This document shows positions 55,307 through 63,318 of a DNA stretch of 64,000 nucleotides, piece by piece. Positions within the stretch are counted from its first letter, which is position 1. Every line of letters begins with the position of its first letter. The translations under genes were made by a program, and so were the position numbers. The DNA is taken from NCBI RefSeq assembly GCF_014203235.1, contig NZ_JACHIN010000009.1, forward strand, positions 65,539 through 129,538, read 5' to 3'. The notes under the pieces are model-generated. The model saw nothing but the letters and a program-made list of their open reading frames with translations. It had not been told where the DNA came from and searched no databases. The stretch is from Nonomuraea endophytica (GTDB lineage: Bacteria > Actinomycetota > Actinomycetes > Streptosporangiales > Streptosporangiaceae).

Positions 55307-56623
55307 ATGAACAAGCACATCTTGATTGTCGGCGGCGGTTACGTCGGCCTGTACACAGCGCTTCGGCTGCAGCGCAAGTTCCGCCGGGAACTGCGCGACG
55401 GCAGCGTGCGCGTCTCGATCATCGACCCCAACTCCTACATGACCTACCAGCCGTTCCTCCCCGAGGCCGCGGCGGGCAACCTCTCGCCCCGGCACGTGGT
55501 CGCCCCGCTGCGGCGGGTCCTGCCCAAGGTGCACATCCTGAACGGCGTGGTCACCAAGGTCGACCACAACGAGCGCACCGTCACCTTCCAGCCTCCGGAG
55601 GGCGGCCCCCGGGAGATCGCCTACGACGTCATCGTCATGGCCGCCGGCTCGATCTCGCGTACGCTCCCGATCCCCGGCCTGACCGACATCGGCATCGGCT
55701 TCAAGACCGTCGGCGAGGCCATCGCGCTGCGCAACCGCGTCCTGCACCTGCTCGACGTGGCCGAGTCGAGCGAGGACCCCGAGGTGCGCCGGCGCGCGCT
55801 CACCTTCGTCGTGGTCGGCGCCGGCTTCGCCGGGGTGGAGGCCCTGGCCGAGCTGGAGGACATGGCCAAGCACTCGACCCGCTACTACCGCAACATCAAG
55901 GCCGCCGACATCCGCTGGGTCCTCGTCGAGGCGACCGGCCGGGTGCTGCCCGAGGTCGGCCCCGAGATGGGCAAGTGGACGCTGGAGCAGCTGCGCGAGC
56001 GCGGCATCGAGGTGAAGCTGGAGACCCGCCTGGAGTCCTGCGAGGACGGCCACGTGGTGCTCTCGGACGGCACCGAGTTCGACGCCGAGACGCTGGTGTG
56101 GACGGCCGGCGTCAAGCCCAGCCCGATCGTGGCGGACGGCGGGCTCCCGGTCGACGAGCGCGGCCGGATCAAGACCACCACGATGCTCACGGTGGCCGGC
56201 GTCCGTGACGCCTTCGCCGCCGGTGACTCGGCGGGCGTGCCCGACGTGACCAACCCGGGCGAGTACTGCGCGCCCAACGCCCAGCACGCGGTCCGCCAGG
56301 CCAAGGTCCTGGCCGACAACGTCGTCCGCAGCCTGCGCGGGCAGGAACTGGTCGAATACCGCCACAAGTATGTCGGATCGGTGGCCGGACTCGGCCTTCA
56401 CCAAGGCGTCGCCAACGTCTATGGGGTCAAGCTTCGCGGATTCCCTGCATGGTTCATGCACCGCACCTACCATCTGTCCCGGGTGCCCACGCTGAACCGC
56501 AAGGTCCGCGTCGTCGTCGACTGGACTCTCGCGCTCTTCTTCAAGCGCGAGACGATCTCGCTGGGCGAGATGGAGCACCCGCGCGACGGGTTCAGGGCCG
56601 CGGTGGCGACCATGCGCCGCTAA
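55307..56623 (+). CDS. ndh: Type II NADH dehydrogenase (NDH-2)
   Basis: 438 residues of the FAD/NAD(P) oxidoreductase fold. FAD site HILIVGGGYVGLYTALRLQ; NADH site FVVVGAGFAGVEALAELEDM; TLVWTAGVKPSP; FAD-contact segment DAFAAGDSAGVPD. A C-terminal amphipathic region (near residues 395-420) could attach to the membrane. It passes electrons from NADH to menaquinone without proton pumping. ATG 55307 places the FAD loop at the N-terminus; the GTG at 55265 lies in the palindrome. Confidence 0.92.
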   Translation: MNKHILIVGGGYVGLYTALRLQRKFRRELRDGSVRVSIIDPNSYMTYQPFLPEAAAGNLSPRHVVAPLRRVLPKVHILNGVVTKVDHNERTVTFQPPEGGPREIAYDVIVMAAGSISRTLPIPGLTDIGIGFKTVGEAIALRNRVLHLLDVAESSEDPEVRRRALTFVVVGAGFAGVEALAELEDMAKHSTRYYRNIKAADIRWVLVEATGRVLPEVGPEMGKWTLEQLRERGIEVKLETRLESCEDGHVVLSDGTEFDAETLVWTAGVKPSPIVADGGLPVDERGRIKTTTMLTVAGVRDAFAAGDSAGVPDVTNPGEYCAPNAQHAVRQAKVLADNVVRSLRGQELVEYRHKYVGSVAGLGLHQGVANVYGVKLRGFPAWFMHRTYHLSRVPTLNRKVRVVVDWTLALFFKRETISLGEMEHPRDGFRAAVATMRR

Positions 56624-56649
56624 GGCGTGAGCGAGAAGGAGATCCTGGG

Positions 56650-57162
56650 TTGGGGCTCTCAGCGGTGACCGTGCTCGGCGTGGACAGGCCCGGCGTGATC
56701 GCGGCGGTGACAGGGGCGCTCGCCGAGTGCGGAGCGAACATCCAGGACTCCACGATGACCCTCCTGGGGGGTCATGTGGCGATGATGCTGCTCGTCTCGG
56801 GCGAGCTCGACACCAGAGAGCTGACCCGTCACCTGTCGCAGCCCGAGGTGGTGGTGACGGTCTCGGCGGTCGAGGCCAGGCGCGACTTCGGCAGTCCCGG
56901 CACCGGCATCGGCTACGTCCTGACCGTCCACGGCCCCGACCGGCCGGGCATCATCTCGGCCGTCAGCGCCGTGCTCGCCTCGGTCGGCGGCAACATCACC
57001 GGCATGAGCACCCGCCTCACCGGCCGCCTCTACGTGCTCATCGCCGACGTCGACCTGCCCGCCGAGGTGGACGTGGCCGGGCTCATGCGCCGCCTGGCCG
57101 CCGTGGGCTCCGGGCTCGACTCGGAGATCACCTTCCGTCCCATGGAACCGGATCTGCTGTGA
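56650..57162 (+). CDS. Tandem ACT-domain protein (GcvR-like)
   Basis: 170 residues with two ACT domains: LSAVTVLGVDRPGVIAAVTGALAECGANIQDSTMTL (1-80) and YVLTVHGPDRPGIISAVSAVLASVGGNITGMSTRL (90-170). ACT pairs bind amino acids such as glycine or serine; GcvR and the N-terminus of formyl-tetrahydrofolate deformylase look alike. TTG 56650 has AAGGAG 8 nt ahead, with a 26-bp gap from NDH-2. The next gene is a deformylase homologue, so a one-carbon/formyl theme is possible. Confidence 0.85.
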   Translation: MGLSAVTVLGVDRPGVIAAVTGALAECGANIQDSTMTLLGGHVAMMLLVSGELDTRELTRHLSQPEVVVTVSAVEARRDFGSPGTGIGYVLTVHGPDRPGIISAVSAVLASVGGNITGMSTRLTGRLYVLIADVDLPAEVDVAGLMRRLAAVGSGLDSEITFRPMEPDLL

Positions 57163-57205
57163 AGACGGGGATTCCATCACCGCCCACCCACCACAGGAGG
57201 CCAGA

Positions 57206-57250
57206 GTGCCGGTCCGTGCCGCGTTTCCGTCCCGCCGGGGTGTGTGGTGA
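57206..57250 (+). CDS. Short upstream ORF coupled to the deformylase homologue
   Basis: GTG 57206 opens 14 codons (MPVRAAFPSRRGVW) ending at TGA 57248-57250. It has the best Shine-Dalgarno in the area, AGGAGG (57195-57200) at a 5-nt distance, while the deformylase start GTG 57247 has none of its own and overlaps the stop as GTGA. Translation of this ORF would therefore deliver ribosomes to the next start. Whether the peptide itself matters is unknown. Confidence 0.5.
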   Translation: MPVRAAFPSRRGVW

Positions 57251-57771
57251 TCGCCGGCGAGGGCGCGGTCAGGGAGATCCTGCTGGCGCCGCACCCGTCC
57301 TTGTCGCGTACGGCGGAGCCGGTCGAACCGGCCGACCCCGCCGTGCTGAGCGCGGCCGGAGACCTGCTGGCCACGCTCCGTAAGGAACCGTCGGGCGCCG
57401 GCCTGGCCGCCCCGCAGATCGGGTTCTCCTGGCGCATCATCGCCTTCGACGCCCGCCGCCACCCGCGCAGCCGCTCGGCAGCGGGTGAGACCGTCCTGGT
57501 CAACCCGAGGCTGACCGAGGCCTCCCGCTGGGAGGACGGGCGCGAGGGCTGCGCCTCGATAGCGGGTCTGACCGGCGACGTCTCCCGCGCGACCCGCATC
57601 GTCGTCGAGGGCGTTCTGCCGGGTTCGGGGGAGTTCGTCACCATCGAAGCTGATGCCTTCGAAGCCCGGTGTATTCAGCACCAACTGGACCATCTGGACG
57701 GTCTGCTGTTCCTGGACAGAGTGCCCGGAGTGCTATCACTTCACCGCAGACCTCACAGTTGTGACGCCTGA
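57247..57771 (+). CDS. Peptide deformylase homologue lacking the catalytic Glu
   Basis: 174 residues. Deformylase motifs 1 and 2 are intact: SGAGLAAPQIG (49-59) and REGCASIAG (metal Cys102). Motif 3, normally HExDH, reads IQHQLDHLDG: both metal-ligand His (145, 149) are kept but the general base Glu146 is Gln (codon CAA). In E. coli PDF, change of this Glu abolishes activity, so the protein is probably an inactive or altered deformylase. The start GTG 57247 overlaps the stop of a 14-codon ORF with a strong ribosome-binding site. Confidence 0.88.
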   Translation: MIAGEGAVREILLAPHPSLSRTAEPVEPADPAVLSAAGDLLATLRKEPSGAGLAAPQIGFSWRIIAFDARRHPRSRSAAGETVLVNPRLTEASRWEDGREGCASIAGLTGDVSRATRIVVEGVLPGSGEFVTIEADAFEARCIQHQLDHLDGLLFLDRVPGVLSLHRRPHSCDA

Positions 57772-57820
57772 TACAAAGTTGTGCTCCTCGGAGGCATGGT
57801 CCCTTTCGTATGATTGCGGC

Positions 57821-57893
57821 GCCCCCGTAGCCCAATGGCAGAGGCAAACCCCTTAAAAGGGTTGTAGTGCGGGTTCGAATCCCGCCGGGGGCA
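57821..57893 (+). tRNA. Class I tRNA with anticodon UAA (Leu codon UUA by code)
   Basis: 73 nt without encoded CCA (ACCG follows). Acceptor GCCCCCG/CGGGGGC, discriminator A; D arm GCC/GGC with GG in the loop; anticodon stem AACCC/GGGTT, loop CTTAAAA, anticodon TAA (57854-57856); 5-nt variable loop GTAGT; T arm GCGGG-TTCGAAT-CCCGC. All stems pair fully. Bacterial tRNA-Leu has a long variable arm (class II), so this short-variable tRNA is not a normal tRNA-Leu. What it is charged with cannot be read. Confidence 0.85.
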
Positions 57894-57949
57894 CCGCCCA
57901 TTTCCAGCCTCTGACCTGCAAAGACACGCCGGGTGAATTCTCTGTGTAA

Positions 57950-58603
57950 TTAAGAACTCCCATATACGTAAGCGCCGCGCTTCGTCAGCGTCAGCGGGGT
58001 GCGCACCCGGGAGGCCCGCTCCCCGGCGTCAGCGGGCTCGACGAATCGGGTCACGAGGTAGTCGCGCACAGCCGCCCGATCGCCCAGCGTGACCAACGGG
58101 GCGTCCCACGACTCGACCTCCACCCGCTCGAAGACCTCGCCCACGAGAGCCGGCGCCTCCTCGGCGTCGAACGTGGTCGCCGCCGGCCGCCAGACCTCGG
58201 CCAGTTCCGGGGAGTCGGCGCGGCTGCGGGTGACCGCCACGAACAGCCCGCCAGGCCGCAGCACCCGCCGCGCCTCGCGGATGGCGAGGAGCGGGTCGGG
58301 CAGGTGGTAGAGCATGTTCACCGCCGTGACCGCGTCGAAGCACCCGTCACGGAACGGCAGCGCCGCCGCCTCACCCATTACCCGCGGCGCCGGATGCGCG
58401 CGCAGCATCGTCATCGACCCGTCCAGGCCGACGACCTGGGGCGACTCGGCCCGCAGGTTCCCGTCGCCGCAGCCGACGTCCAGCACCCTGGCGAACGGGC
58501 GCAGGCGCTCGGCCAGCCGTACATAGAGGGCGCGGGCGGCGGGCGAACGGGAGCCCAGCGCGAACCTGCGCGGGTTGACGTCATAGTCACGCGGAACGCT
58601 CAC
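57950..58603 (-). CDS. Class I SAM-dependent methyltransferase (UbiE/Methyltransf_11-like)
   Basis: 217 residues. Motif I VLDVGCGDGNLRAE, motif II VVGLDGSMTML, then ALPFRDGCFDAVTAVNMLYHLPDPLLAIREARRVLRPGGLFVAVT, a canonical Methyltransf_11 series. Small-molecule substrate unknown. GTG 58603 has TGGAGG just upstream (very close spacing). It is convergent with the tRNA at 57821 (57 bp apart). Confidence 0.88.
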   Translation of the reverse strand: MSVPRDYDVNPRRFALGSRSPAARALYVRLAERLRPFARVLDVGCGDGNLRAESPQVVGLDGSMTMLRAHPAPRVMGEAAALPFRDGCFDAVTAVNMLYHLPDPLLAIREARRVLRPGGLFVAVTRSRADSPELAEVWRPAATTFDAEEAPALVGEVFERVEVESWDAPLVTLGDRAAVRDYLVTRFVEPADAGERASRVRTPLTLTKRGAYVYGSS

Positions 58604-58743
58604 GACCTCCAGTGAACCCGGGAACTCCGCCCGCCCTCCACTCGTTATTGAAATCTCGAAAGCACATAGATCCGAGCGGGAGTTGACCTCTGCGACGCTC
58701 GGTCCCTTAGGCTGACCGCACTGGTCGCAGCGTGGAGGCAGCG

Positions 58744-59538
58744 ATGCAAAGCAAGAACCCCGTGTTCAGCAAGTCCCGAAGTACCCAAGGGCAAGGTTGG
58801 GCAGGCCCGTCGGCGACGCCGCAGGACCTGCAGAACATGTACAACCAGCCGTCGTACGCTCCGCCGGCCAGCCCCGCATACCGGACGATGACCCTCGATG
58901 ACGTCGTCATCCGCGGCTTCATCACGCTCGGTGTGCTCGTCGCGTCCGCGGGCGCCGCGTGGATCCTCGAGGTGCCCATCGCGGTGGCGGTGGTCTCGGC
59001 GATCATCGCGCTGGTCCTCGGCCTGGTCGCGTCGTTCAAGCAGAGCACCAACCCGGCGCTCATCCTTGGCTACGCGGTCTTCGAGGGTGTGTTCCTGGGC
59101 GCGCTCAGCAGCATCTTCGAGCAGCGCTTCCCCGGCATCGTGCTCAACGCCGTGATCGGCACCATGATGGCCTTCCTGGGCGTCCTGGCCGTCTACACGT
59201 TGCGCATCGTCCGGGTCACCCCGAAGCTGGTCAGGTTCGTCGTCGCCGCGGCGATCGGCGCGCTCGGCCTCATCCTGGTCAACTGGATCGCCACGTTCTT
59301 CATGCCTGGCGGCCTTGGCCTGCGCACCGACAGCTCGATCGGCATCATCTTCAGCGGCGCGATGATCCTTCTCGGCTGCTTCTTCCTCCTGCTCGACTTC
59401 GACTCCATCGAGCAGGGCGTCAAGCAGGGCGCTCCGGAGAAGTTCGCGTGGCAGTGCGTCTTCGGTCTGACGCTGAGCCTCGTCTGGATCTACCTCGAGG
59501 TGCTCCGCTTCGTGAGCTACTTCAGCGGCGACGACTGA
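58744..59538 (+). CDS. Bax inhibitor-1/YccA-family membrane protein
   Basis: 264 residues: a cytosolic N-terminus of about 55 residues rich in Ser/Gln/Pro, then seven membrane helices with the BI-1 features NPALILGYAVFEGVFLGALSSIFEQRFPGIV and a C-terminal LLDFDSIEQGVKQGAPEKFAWQCVFGLTLSLVWIYLEVLR, where the conserved Asp pair of the pH-sensing calcium leak lies. Actinobacterial YccA/BI-1 proteins are not well characterised. ATG 58744 has GGAGG 5 nt ahead. A terminator follows. Confidence 0.92.
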   Translation: MQSKNPVFSKSRSTQGQGWAGPSATPQDLQNMYNQPSYAPPASPAYRTMTLDDVVIRGFITLGVLVASAGAAWILEVPIAVAVVSAIIALVLGLVASFKQSTNPALILGYAVFEGVFLGALSSIFEQRFPGIVLNAVIGTMMAFLGVLAVYTLRIVRVTPKLVRFVVAAAIGALGLILVNWIATFFMPGGLGLRTDSSIGIIFSGAMILLGCFFLLLDFDSIEQGVKQGAPEKFAWQCVFGLTLSLVWIYLEVLRFVSYFSGDD

Positions 59539-59563
59539 TCGACCAGGTCACAGCCGATCATTG

Positions 59564-59595
59564 AAGGCCCCGCCGACCGGCGGGGCCTTCTCTGT
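59564..59595 (+). terminator. Terminator after BI-1 gene
   Basis: Perfect 11-bp stem AAGGCCCCGCC / GGCGGGGCCTT, loop GACC, followed by CTCTGT. Confidence 0.85.
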
Positions 59596-59695
59596 GTGCG
59601 ACCGCAAAGTCACAAAACGCTTCCGATTTGGGGGTTGCACTTCACGACCTCGTGTTGCAGTGTCAAGCAAAGGACCCGAATCCGTGGAGGTGCCC

Positions 59696-59929
59696 ATGTC
59701 CTTGAACCACTCACCGGAGACGCAGACAAAGCTCATCGCCAGGGTCCCGTCTATAACGGGGCGCGAACTCCCAGAGTGGTTCCAAGCGATCGACAACGGC
59801 CCGGCTTTCCTCAGGTGCGACGAGCGGGCCAACTGGCTTGCCGACGAGCACGGGCTGACCCACGGCTACGCCGCCGCGATCGTGTTCGAGCACGAGCGGC
59901 ACCGCCGTAACCGGATGGGCTTCATCTAG
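59696..59929 (+). CDS. DUF4287-type small protein
   Basis: 77 residues; GGAGG lies 5 nt ahead of ATG 59696. The sequence (ITGRELPEWFQAIDNG ... RANWLADEHGLTHGYAAAIVFEHERHRR) matches the small DUF4287 family common in actinobacteria, of unknown function. The longer in-frame opening from 59561 runs through the terminator and is rejected. It is monocistronic. Confidence 0.8.
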   Translation: MSLNHSPETQTKLIARVPSITGRELPEWFQAIDNGPAFLRCDERANWLADEHGLTHGYAAAIVFEHERHRRNRMGFI

Positions 59930-60004
59930 AGAGCCCGAACCCCAACCTTCGCGCCCGTGCCCCCGGTACGGGCGCGCGCACGTGCCACGCGCGATCATGG
60001 GTCC

Positions 60005-60415
60005 ATGGACCTGAACAAGGCACGCGACTTTCTCCGCACCCACCACAACGCCGTCCTCCTCACCCGGCACCGCGACGGGCGCCCGCAGATGTCCCCGGTG
60101 ACCGTGGGCGTGGACGCCGACGGCCGCGCCGTCATCAGCACCCGCGAGACCGCCGCCAAGACCCGCAACATGCGCCGCGACCCCAACGTCGCCCTGTGCG
60201 TGCTCTCCGAACGCTTCTACGGCGACTGGGTCCAGATCGAGGGCCAGGCGGAGATCATCTCCCTGCCGGACGCCATGGACCCCCTGATCACCTACTACCG
60301 CGACATCTCCGGCGAACACCCCGACTGGGACGACTACCGCGCCGCCATGACCCGCGACCAACGCGTCATAGCCCGCATCACCCTGACCAAAGCCGGCCCA
60401 GACACCCACGGCTAA
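60005..60415 (+). CDS. PPOX-class F420-dependent oxidoreductase-like protein
   Basis: 136 residues of the split-barrel flavin/F420 family: KARDFLRTHHNAVLLTRHRDGRPQMSPVTVGVDADGRAVISTRETAAKTRNMRRDPNVALCVL. Such TIGR03618-like proteins use F420 or FMN; the substrate is not known. ATG 60005 is the plausible start because the family begins just before xxLxxxxxAVLLT; it has no ribosome-binding site, so it may be leaderless. An upstream ATG-like frame from 59957 is not supported. Confidence 0.85.
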   Translation: MDLNKARDFLRTHHNAVLLTRHRDGRPQMSPVTVGVDADGRAVISTRETAAKTRNMRRDPNVALCVLSERFYGDWVQIEGQAEIISLPDAMDPLITYYRDISGEHPDWDDYRAAMTRDQRVIARITLTKAGPDTHG

Positions 60416-60622
60416 CCACCGAACCCCGCCCACACCCCGGACTCCGCCGCCCCGGCCTTACGGCCGACCTCGACACATGCGGTTGACCCGGCGCTGCGCA
60501 TGGCGCGCAGGGTTGGCGGCGCGGGACGACCAGGACCGCAAACGCCGGGCGGCGACTGACCAGAGCCGTGCCGAGGGTTGTCCAGGGCGGTGAGCGCCGG
60601 GTGAGGGGGCCGGAGGTGCGAG
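60416..60622. other. Non-coding spacer downstream of the PPOX gene
   Basis: About 207 bp after the PPOX stop with no ribosome-binding site, start or hairpin I can support; together with the repeats beyond it forms a 475-bp gene-free gap up to the thiolase stop at 60891. Confidence 0.6.
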
Positions 60623-60757
60623 GTCATGGGGCCGGAGGTGTCGGTTCACGTGGGCCGGGGGTGTCGGGTCATGGGGCCGGAGGTGTTGGTTCACGTGGGC
60701 CGGGGGTGTCGGGTCATGGGGCCGGAGGTGTTGGTTCACGTGGGCCGTTGCGGTGGG
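60623..60757. repeat. 45-bp tandem repeat, three units
   Basis: Units start at 60623, 60668 and 60713 (45 bp). Units one and two are near-identical; the third diverges at its end. A cryptic ORF through it encodes only GAGGVGSRGPGVSGH repeats, so I regard it as an intergenic minisatellite. Confidence 0.85.
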
Positions 60758-60796
60758 GACCACGTCCGACGTGAGAAGCGACCCCCACGATCGACG

Positions 60797-60814
60797 CCCG
60801 CCGACGGCGGCGGG
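60797..60814 (-). terminator. Possible terminator of the thiolase gene
   Basis: CCCGCCG-ACGG-CGGCGGG, 7-bp perfect stem, 77 bp past the minus-strand thiolase stop. No T-run; a weak call. Confidence 0.4.
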
Positions 60815-60826
60815 TGGCGTGGGGGC

Positions 60827-60881
60827 GGCTTCGCCGTAACGGATCAGAGAGAAGTCGGGGTGGCTTCGCCGTAACGGATCA
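60827..60881. repeat. 20-bp direct repeat with GTAACGGAT core
   Basis: GGCTTCGCCGTAACGGATCA occurs at 60827-60846 and 60862-60881. Its CCGTAACGGAT core is shared with the outer blocks of the inverted repeat at 39884 and 41026, suggesting a dispersed genomic repeat family. Confidence 0.75.
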
Positions 60882-60890
60882 AAAGGAGAG

Positions 60891-62138
60891 CTACGAGAGG
60901 CGCTCCAGGAGCATGGCCATCCCCTGGCCGCCGCCGACGCACATGGTTTCGAGGCCGATGGACCGGTCGTGGTGCTGGAGGCTGTTGATCAGGGTTGAGG
61001 TGATGCGGGCGCCGGTCATGCCGAACGGGTGGCCGACCGCGATGGCGCCGCCGTTGACGTTGAGGCGGTCCAGGTCGATGCCGAGGTCCTGGTACGAGGG
61101 GATCACCTGGGCCGCGAACGCCTCGTTGATCTCGACCAGGTCCACGTCCTCGATGGCCATCCCGGCGCGCGACAGCGCCATCTTGGACGCCTCGACCGGG
61201 CCCAGGCCCATGATCTCGGGGGACAGGCCGGTGACGCCGGTGGAGACGATGCGGGCCAGCGGGGTGATGCCGAGTTCGGCGGCCTTGGTGTCGCTCATGA
61301 CGATCACCGCGGCGGCGCCGTCGTTGAGCGGGCAGCAGTTGCCCGCGGTCACGGTGCCGTCGGGGCGGAAGACGGGCTTCAGGCCGGAGACCGCCTCGTA
61401 GGTGGTGCCGGCGCGGGGGCCGTCGTCCTTGCTGACCACGCTGCCGTCGGGGAGGGTGACGGGCGTGATGTCCTTCTGCCAGAAGCCGTCGGCCAGCGCC
61501 TTCTCGGCGAGGTTCTGGGAGCGGACGCCGAACTCGTCCTGTTCGCGGCGGCTGATGCCCTTGAGCTGGGCCAGGTTCTCGGCGGTCTGTCCCATGGCGA
61601 TGTAGATGTCCGGGACGGTGCCGTGGTGGCGCGGGTCTTCCCAGGTCTGGCCACCGGCGGCAAAGGTCGCGGTCCTGGCGCGGGCCTCGTCGAAGATCGA
61701 GTTCTCGAGCTTGGGCCGGGGCTGCTCGGTGTCCTGGGGCCACGGCACCGAGTCGGAGTTGCCGTTGACGAAGCGCGAGACCGTCTCGACGCCCGCCGAG
61801 ACGAACACGTCGCCTTCGCCCGCCTTGATCGCGTGGAAGGCCATCCGGGTGGTCTGGAGCGAGGAGGAGCAGTAGCGCGTGATGGTGGTGCCGGGCACGG
61901 TGTCCAGGCCGAGCATCACCGACACGACGCGGGCCATGTTGAAGCCCTGTTCGCCGCCGGGCAGGCCGCAGCCCAGCATGAGGTCGTCGATCGTGGCCGG
62001 GTCGAGCTGCGGCACCTTGGCCAGTGCCGCCTTGATCATCTGCACGGTCAGGTCGTCGGGACGGATGTCCTTCAACGACCCTTTGAAGGCACGGCCGATC
62101 GGCGAGCGTGCGGTCGCGACGATGACAGCCTCAGGCAT
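60891..62138 (-). CDS. Acetyl-CoA acyltransferase (thiolase)
   Basis: 415 residues. Nucleophile Cys in ITRYCSSSLQT, NEAFAAQVIP, GGAIAVGHPFGMTGAR (His) and the second Cys in ETMCVGGGQGMA complete the thiolase active site. FadA-like proteins cleave 3-ketoacyl-CoA in beta-oxidation or condense acetyl-CoA. No FadB partner is adjacent. ATG 62138; 56 bp from the start of this gene to the stop of the serine hydrolase upstream. Confidence 0.95.
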   Translation of the reverse strand: MPEAVIVATARSPIGRAFKGSLKDIRPDDLTVQMIKAALAKVPQLDPATIDDLMLGCGLPGGEQGFNMARVVSVMLGLDTVPGTTITRYCSSSLQTTRMAFHAIKAGEGDVFVSAGVETVSRFVNGNSDSVPWPQDTEQPRPKLENSIFDEARARTATFAAGGQTWEDPRHHGTVPDIYIAMGQTAENLAQLKGISRREQDEFGVRSQNLAEKALADGFWQKDITPVTLPDGSVVSKDDGPRAGTTYEAVSGLKPVFRPDGTVTAGNCCPLNDGAAAVIVMSDTKAAELGITPLARIVSTGVTGLSPEIMGLGPVEASKMALSRAGMAIEDVDLVEINEAFAAQVIPSYQDLGIDLDRLNVNGGAIAVGHPFGMTGARITSTLINSLQHHDRSIGLETMCVGGGQGMAMLLERLS

Positions 62139-62194
62139 GGGAGCCCCTCCTCGGTTGGCATTCCCCAGAACTATATTTCAGTCGGGATCGCCTC

Positions 62195-63241
62195 TCAGCA
62201 GAGGGCCTTGGCGGCGATGCCGAACAGGTCGGCGGTGGAGGCCTTCTCGGTGCCGGGGTTCAGCGAGAGCGTCATCGTGGCGCCGTCGTCGGTGGTGAAG
62301 CTGAAGGTCAGGTAGCCGATCAGCTCGCCGCTGTGCCCCCACGCCGCCTTGCCGCAGGGCAGCGGGTACTTCTGCAGGCCCAGGCCGTAACCGAACCCGG
62401 CCTTGGTGTCCTCGGTGGTCCGCATCGCCGCCAGTGACTTCGCGCTGGTGAGCTTCCCGGTCAGCAGCGCCTTGGTGAAGCGGTTGAGGTCACGGGTGGT
62501 GGAGATCATCTCGCCCGCCGCGCCGTCCAGGGACGGGTTCATCCTGGTCGCGTCGGTCATCTTCCCGTCCACGGGCTCGTAACCGCGAGCGTGCGGGTAC
62601 GGCACGCCCGGCCGGTCACCGGGCACCGACGTCTGGTTCAGCCGGAGCGGCCGCAGGATCCGCCGCTCCACCTCCTTGCCATAGGGCCGGCCGGTCACCT
62701 TCTCGATGATCATCCCGGCCACCACGTAGTTGGTGTTCGAGTACGACCACGCCTTGCCCGGCTCCCTGTGCCCGCCCTTGTCCGCGACCTTCAGCAGTCC
62801 GGCCGGCTCGTAGTGCCGGAAGCGGTCCTTGCCACGCCAGCGGTTGGTGGAATACCCGGCCTCGTGCATGTAGTCATATAGGCCGCTGGTGTGGTTGAGC
62901 ACCTGCCGTACCGTGGCGGCGCCCTTGACCTGCTCGCCCAGGTAGGTGGAGACGGGCGCGTCCAGCCGGACCTTGCCCTCGTCCACGAGCTGCATGATCA
63001 CGGTGGCGGCGAACGTCTTGGTGACGCTCCCGATCCGGAAGTGCCCGTCAGCCCTGGCCGGCGCCTTCGACCCGAGGCTTCTCGTGCCCGCGGCGGCCGT
63101 CCAGGTGCCCGCCTTGTTCTCCACCCGGATCAGCGCGGCCGTGGCCTTGTCGTCGGTGACCAGCTTGTCCAGCATGCCCTGGACCTCGTCGGCGGGCGTG
63201 GCGGCGGTGAAGGCGAGGGCGGCGATCAACAGTGTCTTCAT
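62195..63241 (-). CDS. Secreted serine hydrolase, beta-lactamase/DD-peptidase family
   Basis: 348 residues with a short signal peptide (MKTLLIAALAFTAATPA). Class C/DD-carboxypeptidase motifs: SxxK as GSVTKTF, YxN as YSNTNY, and HxG as WGHSGE, as in Streptomyces R61 DD-peptidase and EstB-type esterases. It may act on peptidoglycan stems or small esters; the resistance role cannot be judged. No partner gene nearby. Confidence 0.9.
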   Translation of the reverse strand: MKTLLIAALAFTAATPADEVQGMLDKLVTDDKATAALIRVENKAGTWTAAAGTRSLGSKAPARADGHFRIGSVTKTFAATVIMQLVDEGKVRLDAPVSTYLGEQVKGAATVRQVLNHTSGLYDYMHEAGYSTNRWRGKDRFRHYEPAGLLKVADKGGHREPGKAWSYSNTNYVVAGMIIEKVTGRPYGKEVERRILRPLRLNQTSVPGDRPGVPYPHARGYEPVDGKMTDATRMNPSLDGAAGEMISTTRDLNRFTKALLTGKLTSAKSLAAMRTTEDTKAGFGYGLGLQKYPLPCGKAAWGHSGELIGYLTFSFTTDDGATMTLSLNPGTEKASTADLFGIAAKALC

Positions 63242-63318
63242 GCCCGGAAACGCTACGAGCGGGCGGGCGGCGTTCCCATGAGGTGCGCCATCCGGTTGAC
63301 CTGGGGTAAACCACAGGG

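Noticed and set aside
60568..60774. ORF through the 45-bp repeats
   Set aside because: It encodes only Gly/Arg/Pro repeats, has no RBS, and its frame is a by-product of the 45-bp period.
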